A stretch of DNA of 64,000 nucleotides from assembly GCF_000331535.1 (NCBI RefSeq), contig NZ_AMZN01000008.1:1-64000 (forward strand). The letters run 5' to 3'. The notes below the pieces were generated by a model that had not been told where the DNA came from, did no database searches, and saw nothing but the letters and a program-made list of their open reading frames with translations. This document shows positions 37,891 to 45,398 of this stretch, in pieces (position 1 is the first letter of the stretch; the number at the start of each line of letters is the position of its first letter). Origin of the DNA: Fulvivirga imtechensis AK7 (GTDB lineage: Bacteria; Bacteroidota; Bacteroidia; Cytophagales; Cyclobacteriaceae). Made by a program: the position numbers and the translations under genes.

Positions 37891-37920
37891 CAAAGGTAAG
37901 AAAATAGTATGACATTCAAA
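37891..37920 (-). promoter_or_regulatory. Bacteroidota promoter of rpsF
   Basis: Minus strand: TTTG, 18 bp spacer, TACCTTTG (37891-37898). This is a near-consensus -33/-7 pair for the phylum, 35 bp before the rpsF start. Confidence 0.65.
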
Positions 37921-38035
37921 ATACCTTCTGATAATTGTTAGACATGAATTGAAGTGACTATATTCAATAAAAACAGGTGCATGATTATGGGTTTTATATA
38001 TATACTTTTATTTGTTTTAGTTTCAGGTAAAATCC

Positions 38036-38176
38036 TGGTTAGTGTTTGTAAGAAAACGTTCCCGCCAAAGGCCTGGACGAAGTCCCAAAAAGCGGGAGTC
38101 ATGTACAGTTGTCGGGAAGAACATTTTTGGATCAAGCGTAACGCAGACATTGACATTTTCTTAGAGACACCAGTTA
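38036..38176. mobile_element. MITE, TANNTA-target family, copy F, touching a start codon
   Basis: Left flank TGGTTA, right flank CAGTTA (imperfect duplicates). The right flank's last A is the A of the DUF547 ATG. Ends GTGTTTGTAAGAAAAC and CATTTTCTTAGAGACAC. It is oriented like copy J and open in the same frame, so translation from upstream would read SVCKK...HFW...NADI.IFLET into the lipoprotein. Confidence 0.82.
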
Positions 38177-38925
38177 TGAAGATGAGCATAATAGTAGGCT
38201 TGTGTCTGATGCTGGTGGCGTGCAGTGAGGTGCCTCGGGAAGTATCACAAACGCCTCCTTCGCATCAGCAGTGGCATGAACTTTTGCTAAAGCATGTGAA
38301 ACAAAATGGCAGGGTAGACTACCGTGGCTTTATAACTGATAAGGAAGGACTTAATGGTTATTTGGATAGCTTGAGCGCTCACGCACCGGCTGCCACATGG
38401 TCGAGGGAAGAACGCCTGGCCTACTGGATCAACGCATATAATGCTTTTACCATCAAACTAATTGTCGACAATTATCCGGTGGAGAGCATTCGGGATCTTG
38501 GGCCTGCGCTGACGATACCGGGCATACATACGGTTTGGCACATGCAATTTTTTGAATTAGGAGGGAAGCCAACGAGTCTTGATGAGATAGAGCATGGTAT
38601 TCTCAGGAAGGAGTTTGATGAGCCCCGCATTCATTTTGCGATCAATTGTGCATCAGTATCCTGTCCGCCATTGCGGAGAGGAGCTTTTACATCTGATCAT
38701 ATAAATGAACAGTTGCATGAGCAGGCAGTGGCATTTATTAATGATCCTACAAGAAACAAGATTAGTAAAGATAGGGTTGAGGTGTCGAAGATCTTTAGTT
38801 GGTTTGAAGCCGATTTTACTAAAAATGGCTCTCTGCGGGATTTTCTTAATCAATATTCTGAAGTTAAAATAAGTGAAAAAATGGATATTAAGTACCTCGG
38901 CTATGATTGGCGTCTCAATGAATGA
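38176..38925 (+). CDS. DUF547 lipoprotein
   Basis: 249 residues. Lipoprotein signal MKMSIIVGLCLMLVACSE with lipidated Cys16. DUF547 domain: VDYRGFITDKEGLNGYLDSL, ERLAYWINAYNAFTIKLIVD and HFAINCASVSCPPLR, where conserved Trp, Asn and Cys suggest a cysteine-hydrolase-like fold. The frame is open upstream to 37954, but that part is MITE and AT-rich DNA; the signal peptide fixes the start at 38176 (or 38182). The MITE ends directly at the start codon, so leader and probably promoter are supplied by the element or by DNA beyond it. Confidence 0.85.
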   Translation: MKMSIIVGLCLMLVACSEVPREVSQTPPSHQQWHELLLKHVKQNGRVDYRGFITDKEGLNGYLDSLSAHAPAATWSREERLAYWINAYNAFTIKLIVDNYPVESIRDLGPALTIPGIHTVWHMQFFELGGKPTSLDEIEHGILRKEFDEPRIHFAINCASVSCPPLRRGAFTSDHINEQLHEQAVAFINDPTRNKISKDRVEVSKIFSWFEADFTKNGSLRDFLNQYSEVKISEKMDIKYLGYDWRLNE

Positions 38926-39291
38926 TTTGGTGGGAGAGCTGATTGAAGAAAATTAAATTTTGATAAAACCGCTTTTTACGATTGGTTTCTTAAGGATGTT
39001 GCATGTTTGAACAAACAAAGGAGAAGAAGAAGCTTCGCGATCTTGTTTGGTTTTCTTGAATTGTTTAATATCCTTACTTATTTTGATGTTTTTTGTGTTA
39101 AATGGTACATCAATTTTATTAATGAAGAATTATGTTTTTGGAGCGGTAAATAAAATCAGTCTGTTATATTCATTTTTTTCACTGCTAAAAAGTTACATAA
39201 GCATTATTCCCTTGATAACTTTTTTTATCACTGGTTAACTAAATCCTATCTTAGGCCCGAAATAAATTTTCAACCTAAACCAATTTTATTT
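38926..39291. other. AT-rich intergenic region, no convincing gene
   Basis: 366 bp. A 63-codon frame at 39047-39238 is made of Leu/Ile/Phe codons from AT-rich DNA and lacks a ribosome site. The 3' end presumably holds the promoter of the M57 protease, but no TAnnTTTG core is obvious. Confidence 0.45.
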
Positions 39292-40146
39292 ATGAGAAAT
39301 GTTAAAAGTTCTCTGGTGACTGCTATGGCGGTTGCCTTTGGCGCTGTATTGTTTACTTCTTGCTCGCAGGAAGAAGAACTGGCCCCTTCTGATGCTCCGA
39401 TGATCACTGATGAAGTGATGGCCCAATTTAAAGAGTTGGGATTTGATGTTAGCGATATTGCCCTTACCAATGACAAAGAGGTACTGGATCCTGCTTACGA
39501 AGCAAGAAACTACCTTCTTGAGGGTGATATTATTGTTACCCCTGAAAACCTGTCAAAGATGCTGGAAAGTGGTGTTGCTCATACCGGTGCGGTAGGCGAG
39601 CAGTATCGTACCTGGAATCTTGTTAGTGCGCCAAGGACAATTAGAGTAATCGGCTATACCGGTGGGTCTAATGCTCTTGACAACACTATGAGAACAGCTC
39701 TACAGGGGGCTATTAATAACTTTAATAACCTGAACACTAACCTCAACTTCACTTTGACTTTCGGTACTAACTATGGTTCTTACGACATCGTTGTTTACAG
39801 AGTTAGTGGCAGCGGAGGAGGTTCTGCTGGTTTCCCTAGCGGAGGTAATCCTTACAAGTATGTGCAGATCCAGTCTGGCACAAGCAATTACGGTACTAGT
39901 GTTACCAGACACGTGATCACACACGAAATTGGTCACTGCGTAGGCTTACGTCACACAGATTACTTCAATCGTTCTCTATCTTGTGGTTCTGGTGGTAATG
40001 AAGGTTCCGGTGGAGTGGGTGCTGTTCACGTTCCCGGTACTCCTACAGGTTTTGATTCTAATTCAATCATGCTTTCATGCTTCAGTTCTGGTTCAAGTGG
40101 TTACTTCGGTTATTACGACCGAGTTGCACTTGAGTACCTGTACTAA
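39292..40146 (+). CDS. M57 HEIGH-type zinc metalloprotease, lipoprotein
   Basis: 284 residues. Signal with lipobox cysteine at 24 (FTSCSQEE). Propeptide-like region 30-110 (MLESGVAHTGAVGEQYRTWN), then the catalytic domain. HEIGHCVGLRH (211-221) provides the zinc ligands H211, H215, H221 and catalytic E212, giving the family its name. Ser/Gly-rich loops and four later cysteines are present. Extracellular protein degradation or fratricide-type roles are speculative. A strong terminator follows. Confidence 0.9.
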   Translation: MRNVKSSLVTAMAVAFGAVLFTSCSQEEELAPSDAPMITDEVMAQFKELGFDVSDIALTNDKEVLDPAYEARNYLLEGDIIVTPENLSKMLESGVAHTGAVGEQYRTWNLVSAPRTIRVIGYTGGSNALDNTMRTALQGAINNFNNLNTNLNFTLTFGTNYGSYDIVVYRVSGSGGGSAGFPSGGNPYKYVQIQSGTSNYGTSVTRHVITHEIGHCVGLRHTDYFNRSLSCGSGGNEGSGGVGAVHVPGTPTGFDSNSIMLSCFSSGSSGYFGYYDRVALEYLY

Positions 40147-40165
40147 TTCAGAACTTTAAGTATTC

Positions 40166-40200
40166 CAAAAAGGCTGTATCGAAAGGTACGGCCTTTTTTA
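40166..40200 (+). terminator. terminator of the M57 protease gene
   Basis: AAAAAGGCTGTA-TCGAAAGG-TACGGCCTTTTTT: stem with one mismatch and a T-run, 20 bp after the stop codon. Confidence 0.85.
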
Positions 40201-40356
40201 TGGTGTGCCTTCCTTATCATCTCCAGTGTCCCATTCCTATTTGTTGTGGACAGCCTTCCCTTCAGTCCTTGACACAGCAGAGCGGAGATCAGGAATTACG
40301 AAAAAGGAAGGCGCTGCGACAGGGTTGACAACAAAAAAGGAGGAGTAACTATCAGT

Positions 40357-40510
40357 TAATTAGTGTCTCTGAGAAACCGCCAATGTCTGCGTTATGATTG
40401 TCCCAAAAATGCTCACGTACCTCAGTACGCTCCGCTTTTTGGGACTTCACAAGCCTTGACCCTGACCCTTTTCTTAAAGTCACTTAGAGTTTTCTTACAA
40501 ACATTACTTA
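40357..40510. mobile_element. MITE, TANNTA-target family, copy G, on a stop codon
   Basis: Left flank TAATTA, right flank TACTTA (one difference). The right flank contains the TAA stop (minus strand) of the coiled-coil protein gene. Type 1 interior with a nested hairpin GTCCCAAAAATGC-CGTAC-GTACG-GCTTTTTGGGAC. The preceding part of the gap (40201-40356) shows no feature. Confidence 0.85.
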
Positions 40511-41455
40511 CTTCACTTCAAATTGTTTGCTGCCCATTTTATATCCATCAGTATAAACTTCAAGGGAGTAGAGTCCATCTTCCCATTCACTGCCTTTGTT
40601 GTATTCAAAGGTGAGTTGCTGTCTGGTATTGTCAAAGAGAATTTCCTGGCTAGAAGTATAGAATTCTTCTCTTCCATCATACATGAAGGTGCCTGAACCT
40701 TTGGCAACATCGAAGATCACCTGTCCCTGGTCGTCAACAATCCTTACTAATATATCCTTGCCTTCAATAGGCGCCACTCCGTTTTCGGCAATATTAAATA
40801 TCACCCTGATCTTGTCTATCTGACGGCTTTTGAATGGTGCTTCGCGCTCTTTTCCCCGGCTGTTAACAGCTAATACCTGGATGTTTTCAGCTTTTAGTTG
40901 AGAAGCTATTGCTACTTTGCCGGCCAGTACTTCTTTAGACTGGTTTAATTGATTTAACGAATCAGAAAGCTGATTTTTTTCCGTTTTTAAAGTAGTATTT
41001 TCTGTGAGGAGTTCTGTATTGACATTTTTTAGTCTTTCTATCTCCTCATCTTTGGCCTTCAGCAGGAGTTCATAGCCACCAACTTTATCCTTCAGGTCTG
41101 CTACTGCTCTCCTGTTTCTTGTTTTTGTGTCATTCAGCTCTTTTTCAATATCTGCCTTGGCTTTTTCCAGTTCAGTAACATCCCCGCCCAGCCGTTCTAT
41201 CTCGGCAATTTTTTCGTCCAGCTCCCGGCTAATGTTGGTAAGCTTTTGCATAGTAGTGGCCAGTTCCTGCTCGGTGTTAACCAATAAATTTTCGCGGGCT
41301 AAACTTTCCTGGTGGTCAAGATATATCTTAATCCCCTGCACGATAATGATGACAGCAAGAATTACAACAACAATTGTTGTTTTGGTATTTGTTTTCTTTG
41401 TCTCTCGCCTGGGAGGTTCAAACTTTGTTTCCTGGTTAGATGTATTCTCAGTCAT
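40508..41455 (-). CDS. inner-membrane coiled-coil protein
   Basis: 315 residues. A short cytoplasmic basic/polar N-terminus (to about 25), one membrane helix (26-44, TTIVVVILAVIIIVQGIKI), a long coiled coil (about 55-190) with leucine heptads, and a C-terminal beta domain (210-315, IRVIFNIAENGVAPIEGKD, then YSLEVYTDGYKMGSKQFEVK). The last part is periplasmic. Conserved in the phylum as far as I recall but without assigned function; an envelope structural role is plausible. The stop codon lies in a MITE target duplication. Confidence 0.7.
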   Translation of the reverse strand: MTENTSNQETKFEPPRRETKKTNTKTTIVVVILAVIIIVQGIKIYLDHQESLARENLLVNTEQELATTMQKLTNISRELDEKIAEIERLGGDVTELEKAKADIEKELNDTKTRNRRAVADLKDKVGGYELLLKAKDEEIERLKNVNTELLTENTTLKTEKNQLSDSLNQLNQSKEVLAGKVAIASQLKAENIQVLAVNSRGKEREAPFKSRQIDKIRVIFNIAENGVAPIEGKDILVRIVDDQGQVIFDVAKGSGTFMYDGREEFYTSSQEILFDNTRQQLTFEYNKGSEWEDGLYSLEVYTDGYKMGSKQFEVK

Positions 41456-41562
41456 AGTTGGTCATATTACGCTTGGGGCGTAAAATTATTGTTTATTTAA
41501 TAGAATTCAATGAAAAGCGCTTCATTTGTAATTTACTAAGTGACCCTTAAACATTTGAATAT

Positions 41563-42144
41563 ATGCAACATGATGAAAAATACTGGACTGATCGCTATCA
41601 GAACCGGCAAACCCAATGGGATGCAGGGTCTATAACCACTCCCTTAAAAGAATACTTTGACCAACTTACCGATAAGTCACTTTCTATCCTGATCCCAGGT
41701 TGTGGCAATGCCTGGGAAGCCGAATATTTACATGATAAGGGTTTTGAAAATGTTTATTTGGCAGATATTTCGCCCATACCCCTTGCGGATTTCTCCGCGC
41801 GCTGCCCCACATTCCCTAAGGATCATTTATTGTGTCAGGACTTCTTCTTACTGAACGATAAGTTCGACCTGATCATTGAGCAAACATTCTTTTGTGCTTT
41901 GCACCCTTCGCAGCGCCATCTCTATGGCCAAAAATGTGCTGAACTGCTGAAAGATCGGGGAAAATTGGTCGGAGTGCTTTTCAATGACAGGTTAAATGAC
42001 GACCATCCGCCTTATGGTGGCAGTAAAGAGGAATACCTGGAGTTTTTTATTCCATGGTTTGATATCCATATATTTACCACCTGTTATAACTCCATTAAGC
42101 CCAGGGCGGGAAGGGAGCTTTTTATACATTTGACACTTAAGTAG
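41563..42144 (+). CDS. TPMT-family SAM-dependent methyltransferase
   Basis: 193 residues. Class I methyltransferase of the thiopurine/thiol methyltransferase group: YWTDRYQNRQTQWDAG, motif I ILIPGCGNAWEAEYL, ADISPIPL as motif II acid, and EQTFFCALHPSQR. Such enzymes methylate small thiols, halides or chalcogen oxyanions. The TAG stop spans the junction between a MITE target duplication and the element; without the element the same TAG would be read. Confidence 0.87.
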   Translation: MQHDEKYWTDRYQNRQTQWDAGSITTPLKEYFDQLTDKSLSILIPGCGNAWEAEYLHDKGFENVYLADISPIPLADFSARCPTFPKDHLLCQDFFLLNDKFDLIIEQTFFCALHPSQRHLYGQKCAELLKDRGKLVGVLFNDRLNDDHPPYGGSKEEYLEFFIPWFDIHIFTTCYNSIKPRAGRELFIHLTLK

Positions 42145-42300
42145 TGTCTCTAAGAAAACTCACAACCTATCGTCATTGCGAACGAAGTGCGGCAATCCCC
42201 TCATCTTTGGCATGCATTAAGAGCATTAAGAGAAGTATCGCTTCGATTTCTCCCCTTGGCAAGCGCGATGACCTTGTCGTTTTCTTAAAGCCACTAAGTA
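42138..42300. mobile_element. MITE, TANNTA-target family, copy H (type 2 interior)
   Basis: TAAGTA duplicated on both sides. The ends belong to the family (GTGTCTCTAAGAAAACTC; GTTTTCTTAAAGCCAC) but the interior is different: CGTCATTGCGAACGAAGTG, CAATCCCCTCAT, ATCGCTTCGATTTC, GCGCGATGACC. This interior is self-complementary. Confidence 0.88.
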
Positions 42301-42526
42301 GTACCACTTAAAGATATGCGTTTTGAGATTGAGGAAAATCCAGATGAATTTAGGTGATGCTGAGGATGCCACGTAGGAGGCAATACACACTATGGCCATA
42401 ATTCTCAACAATTTTACATATAAGTGTCACTTATATCTCACAGATTCGTAATGGAATAGTTTCTGCCATTATATTTTGTAGACCGGCTATAAAGGTTATA
42501 GTCTGCAAACTAAAATTACTAAAGCT
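42301..42526. other. upstream region of the DUF2383 gene
   Basis: 226 bp with no frame of note. TGCCATTATATTTTGTAGA at about 42464-42482 loosely resembles the element shared by the other stress genes but is not a match. GGTTATAGTCTGC / GGCTATAAAGGTTATAG forms a small repeat. Confidence 0.3.
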
Positions 42527-42985
42527 ATGAGCAGTGAGAAGAAAGCCATAAAGGATGTATTGGATATCTGTCATGATGGAATAAAGGGCTATGAGCAAGC
42601 CGCTAAAGATATACATAACGAAGAGTTCAGGACCATATTTAACAGGTTGGCGCAGCAGCGTAAATTATTTATCGAAGAATTAAAAAATGATATGCGAGAT
42701 CGTGGTGCCGAACTTGAAGATACAGGAACTATTAAGGGCTACTTTCACAGGAACTGGCTTGATCTGAAAGCTAAATTTTCTGAGAAGGAAGATACAGTCA
42801 TTATTGATGAAGCCAGAACCGGTGAGAAGGAAGCGCTGGAAGTATATGAGAAGGCTATTAATTCTGATGTTCCCAGGTATATAAAAGACCGGTTAGAACA
42901 GCAGAAGCGGTTGATAGCAGGGGCTATAGAACAACTCAATGAATTTGAAAGAGAAGTGACTGCGCACCACGGATCATCAATCTAA
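42527..42985 (+). CDS. DUF2383 (PA2169-type) four-helix protein
   Basis: 152 residues, all helical. CHDGIKGYEQAAKDIHNEEF and EEALEVYEKAIN... correspond to the ferritin-like helices of the DUF2383/PA2169 family, often found with stress genes. Metal-ligand-like Glu/His spacing is present but function is unproven. First gene of a 13-kb run of stress-type genes. Confidence 0.83.
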   Translation: MSSEKKAIKDVLDICHDGIKGYEQAAKDIHNEEFRTIFNRLAQQRKLFIEELKNDMRDRGAELEDTGTIKGYFHRNWLDLKAKFSEKEDTVIIDEARTGEKEALEVYEKAINSDVPRYIKDRLEQQKRLIAGAIEQLNEFEREVTAHHGSSI

Positions 42986-43004
42986 CATCATTGGATTGGC
43001 TGCT

Positions 43005-43322
43005 TTATACATGTACTTCTGAAGCAGCCGATTTCATTGATGAGGCAGTGTATCGTTCCACTGTGCCGGGTTTATTTACCATATCTTCGATATAATTTTT
43101 AATGAGTAAGCGTGTAAGTGCAGCAGTTGCCCCTGATAAAAGGGTGTAGGTAATAATATGCCCCATGGTATACCTGTTGTTGCTTATTTTTTGCGGAGGC
43201 TCTTCTTTCCTGATCTTTTTATATCCGAAATCTACCACCTTTTTCATGGCATAGCCTGATAACATTACGGCTCCATAAACAAGTGCTTTCGATAAGATTT
43301 TTTTTGTATTGTGCTTTTCCAT
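43005..43322 (-). CDS. DUF4235-like small membrane protein
   Basis: 105 residues. MEKHNTKKILSKALVYGAVM starts the protein. Two hydrophobic segments (about 12-28 and 60-78) flank a basic loop (KKIRKEEPPQ), similar to DUF4235 integral membrane proteins. The frame extends upstream to 43373 into MITE sequence (VFLKPLRVFLQ-type reading), which is not counted. Convergent with the DUF2383 gene. Confidence 0.65.
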   Translation of the reverse strand: MEKHNTKKILSKALVYGAVMLSGYAMKKVVDFGYKKIRKEEPPQKISNNRYTMGHIITYTLLSGATAALTRLLIKNYIEDMVNKPGTVERYTASSMKSAASEVHV

Positions 43323-43330
43323 CTCTGTTT

Positions 43331-43486
43331 TGGTTAATGCTTGCAAAAAAACTCTAAGTGGCTTTAAGAACACGTTCCTGCTGAAGAGCGGGATGAAGTC
43401 CCAAAAAAAGCGAAGTCCCCTGTGGAAAGAGCATTTTTAGGACGAGCGTAACGCGGACACTGTCGTTTTCTTAAAGACACTAATTA
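43331..43486. mobile_element. MITE, TANNTA-target family, copy I1
   Basis: Left flank TGGTTA with a decayed left end (ATGCTTGCAAAAAAACTC), right end GTTTTCTTAAAGACAC with TAATTA. Type 1 interior (AAGTCCCAAAAAAAGCG, GAGCATTTTTAGGACGAGCG). It ends 9 bp upstream of the DUF4235-like start codon on its left side and is joined directly to copy I2. Confidence 0.75.
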
Positions 43487-43646
43487 GGGTCTCTAGGAAA
43501 ACTCACAACTTTATCGTCATTGCGAACGAAGTGTGGCAATCCCCTCATCCTTGGCGTGCATTAAGAGGGGATCGCTTCGATTCCTCCCCGTGGCAAGCCC
43601 GGGACAGGCGCGATGACGGCAAGAGTTTTCTTACAGACACTAATTA
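43481..43646. mobile_element. MITE, TANNTA-target family, copy I2 (type 2 interior)
   Basis: TAATTA at 43481-43486 and 43641-43646. Ends GGGTCTCTAGGAAAACTC and GAGTTTTCTTACAGACAC. Interior CGTCATTGCGAACGAAG ... GGGGATCGCTTCGATTCC ... CGCGATGACGG as in copy H. It appears to have entered next to copy I1 and shares its right flank. Confidence 0.88.
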
Positions 43647-43817
43647 ACACTCTACACACTAATGTTAATAACCATTGTTATACAAACGTTATTCCATCTT
43701 TTGATTTAAAATAATGAGGGGAGAATGGGGTGTCAGAACTGGGGAATTCACACCTCATATTGACCCTTTTAACTGAAAGTGAGGTCTTAGGAAGCCCCTT
43801 GGATCATCATTATCGGC

Positions 43818-43834
43818 TTGGCATACTTTTTACA
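43818..43834 (+). promoter_or_regulatory. sigma-54-like element before the GNAT gene
   Basis: TTGGCAT-ACTTT-TTACA, 32 bp before the ATG at 43867. One of five sites of the form TTGGYAT-N5-TWNC in this cluster. Compared with sigma-54 (TGGCAC-N5-TTGCW) the -12 G is replaced by A. Confidence 0.4.
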
Positions 43835-43866
43835 ATGGTAGAACAATGAACTAAAACCAAAAGACT

Positions 43867-44157
43867 ATGAATTGTTCGGTGAGATTAGACATGGTTGGCA
43901 AAAGATTTACTACCACTGTTGAAGGTAAAGAGTGCTATTTACAATTCAGACAGATATCCCCCCAGGTGTTTGACTTTAACTATATACAAGTTCATGAAAA
44001 CCTTAGGGAAAGAGGTATAGCCAGCACGCTTGTACATAATGCATTGCTATTTGCACAAAAGGAACACATTCAGATAATACCTGGCTGCGATTTTGTTCAA
44101 CGTTATATGGAAAAACATCCTGAATTCAGATGTGTTGCATGGATGGAGGCTGTCTAA
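43867..44157 (+). CDS. NATD1-type small GNAT acetyltransferase
   Basis: 96 residues. Truncated GNAT fold of the YjdJ/NATD1 type: FDFNYIQVHENLRERGIAST carries the acetyl-CoA-binding R-x-x-G-x-[AG] loop (LRERGIAS), and HIQIIPGCDFVQRYMEKHPE is the second hallmark. Substrate unknown. It lies 29 bp before the HD-DUF5706 gene and is probably co-transcribed with it. Confidence 0.82.
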   Translation: MNCSVRLDMVGKRFTTTVEGKECYLQFRQISPQVFDFNYIQVHENLRERGIASTLVHNALLFAQKEHIQIIPGCDFVQRYMEKHPEFRCVAWMEAV

Positions 44158-44186
44158 CAGCAGTACGTCAACACTTCAGATAATTT

Positions 44187-45398
44187 ATGGAAACAAAAGA
44201 GAAGGAAGAAAGGCAAGTAAAGAACGAGATACTCAAAAAAGCAGAGTCATTTGTGGAGGACCTGTTTAGAAACGATCTTCCTGAGAAGTTGCTGTATCAT
44301 AATATGGCTCATACCGAGGAGGTAGCCGCTGTGTCGGAAGAATTAGGTATAGAAAGCGGGCTTAACAATGATGACCTTGAGGTGCTGATCTTATCAGGAT
44401 GGTTTCATGACACCGGTTATATCAGGAAGTATAATGGTCATGAGGCAGAGAGTGTGAAGTACGCCAAAGAATTTTTTGCTAAAAATAACTATCCTGAAGA
44501 AAAGGTTAGTCAGGTTACCAAATTGATCATGAGTACTGTGGCTGGTCATGAGCCGGACGGGCTGCTGGAAGAGCTGCTGCACGATGCCGATATTGCTCAT
44601 CTTGGGAGAAAGCGCTTTTTCAGAAAGGGGGAGCTTTTAAGGGTGGAGTTGGAAAATTTCAATAGTAAGAGTTATACCGAACTCGAGTGGGAAAAAAAGC
44701 AGTATAACTTTCTTGTAAGCAACTACTTTATTACTGAGGCCGCCAAAGAAAGGTTTGCCAAACGCAGGGTAAAGAATATCAAGAAACAGCGGCAGAACAT
44801 TCTCAAAGCCAGAAAAGTAACGGTGCGAACTAATACCGGTAAAGATTTTGGGAGAGGAATAGATACGCTATACAGGGCGAATTACCGGAATCATATTAAC
44901 CTTAGTGCTATTGCTGATGGTAAGGCTAATATGATGATCAGTATCAATACAATTCTTATTTCTGTAATTGTGACTTTATCAGGAGCCAGCCTGTCGGTTT
45001 CAAAAGGATTTGCGGTGGAGAATTTACGCTTTACTATCCCGATCATGACACTGCTGGTGGGAGCCTTGCTATCGGTGATCTTTGCAGTACTTTCTGCACG
45101 CCCGAAAGTGACCAGCAAAGAAGTAGATATGAATGATGTTAAGGAAAATAAGATCAGCTTGCTCTACTTCGGTAACTTTTTGGGCATTCCTAAAGAGGAG
45201 TTTGTTAACTACCTCAGCAACTTAAAAAAGGATCAAAAAAAATTATACGACAGCATGTCACTGGACCTTTACAACCTGGGTATTGTACTTAAGGAAAAGT
45301 ACCGGCTGCTGACGATTTCATACAATGTTTTTATGCTCGGACTGGTGGTTACGGTTCTGGCGTTCATTTTCATATTCTTTGTTACCAATGCTAACTAG
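44187..45398 (+). CDS. HD-domain protein with DUF5706 membrane domain (Pycsar-effector-like)
   Basis: 403 residues. The N-terminal HD phosphohydrolase domain has YHNMAHT (37-43), the HD pair at 74-75 (WFHDTGY) and LLHDADIAHLG (131-140), so all metal ligands appear intact. The C-terminal part (about 235-403) is a DUF5706-like domain with three membrane segments (about 248-268, 283-303, 378-398), starting HINLSAIADGKANMMISIN. Single DUF5706 domains act as membrane-disrupting effectors in Pycsar cyclic-nucleotide anti-phage defence. HD-DUF5706 proteins without a neighbouring pyrimidine cyclase, as here, are of unknown role. Before a MITE insertion its stop overlapped the next gene's start by 11 bp. 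Confidence 0.8.
   Translation: METKEKEERQVKNEILKKAESFVEDLFRNDLPEKLLYHNMAHTEEVAAVSEELGIESGLNNDDLEVLILSGWFHDTGYIRKYNGHEAESVKYAKEFFAKNNYPEEKVSQVTKLIMSTVAGHEPDGLLEELLHDADIAHLGRKRFFRKGELLRVELENFNSKSYTELEWEKKQYNFLVSNYFITEAAKERFAKRRVKNIKKQRQNILKARKVTVRTNTGKDFGRGIDTLYRANYRNHINLSAIADGKANMMISINTILISVIVTLSGASLSVSKGFAVENLRFTIPIMTLLVGALLSVIFAVLSARPKVTSKEVDMNDVKENKISLLYFGNFLGIPKEEFVNYLSNLKKDQKKLYDSMSLDLYNLGIVLKEKYRLLTISYNVFMLGLVVTVLAFIFIFFVTNAN

Noticed and set aside
37954-38175. Upstream extension of the DUF547 frame
   Set aside because: It runs through MITE and AT-rich DNA; the lipoprotein signal starts at 38176.
39047-39238. 63-codon hydrophobic frame
   Set aside because: AT-rich Leu/Ile/Phe run without ribosome site or similarity; likely chance.
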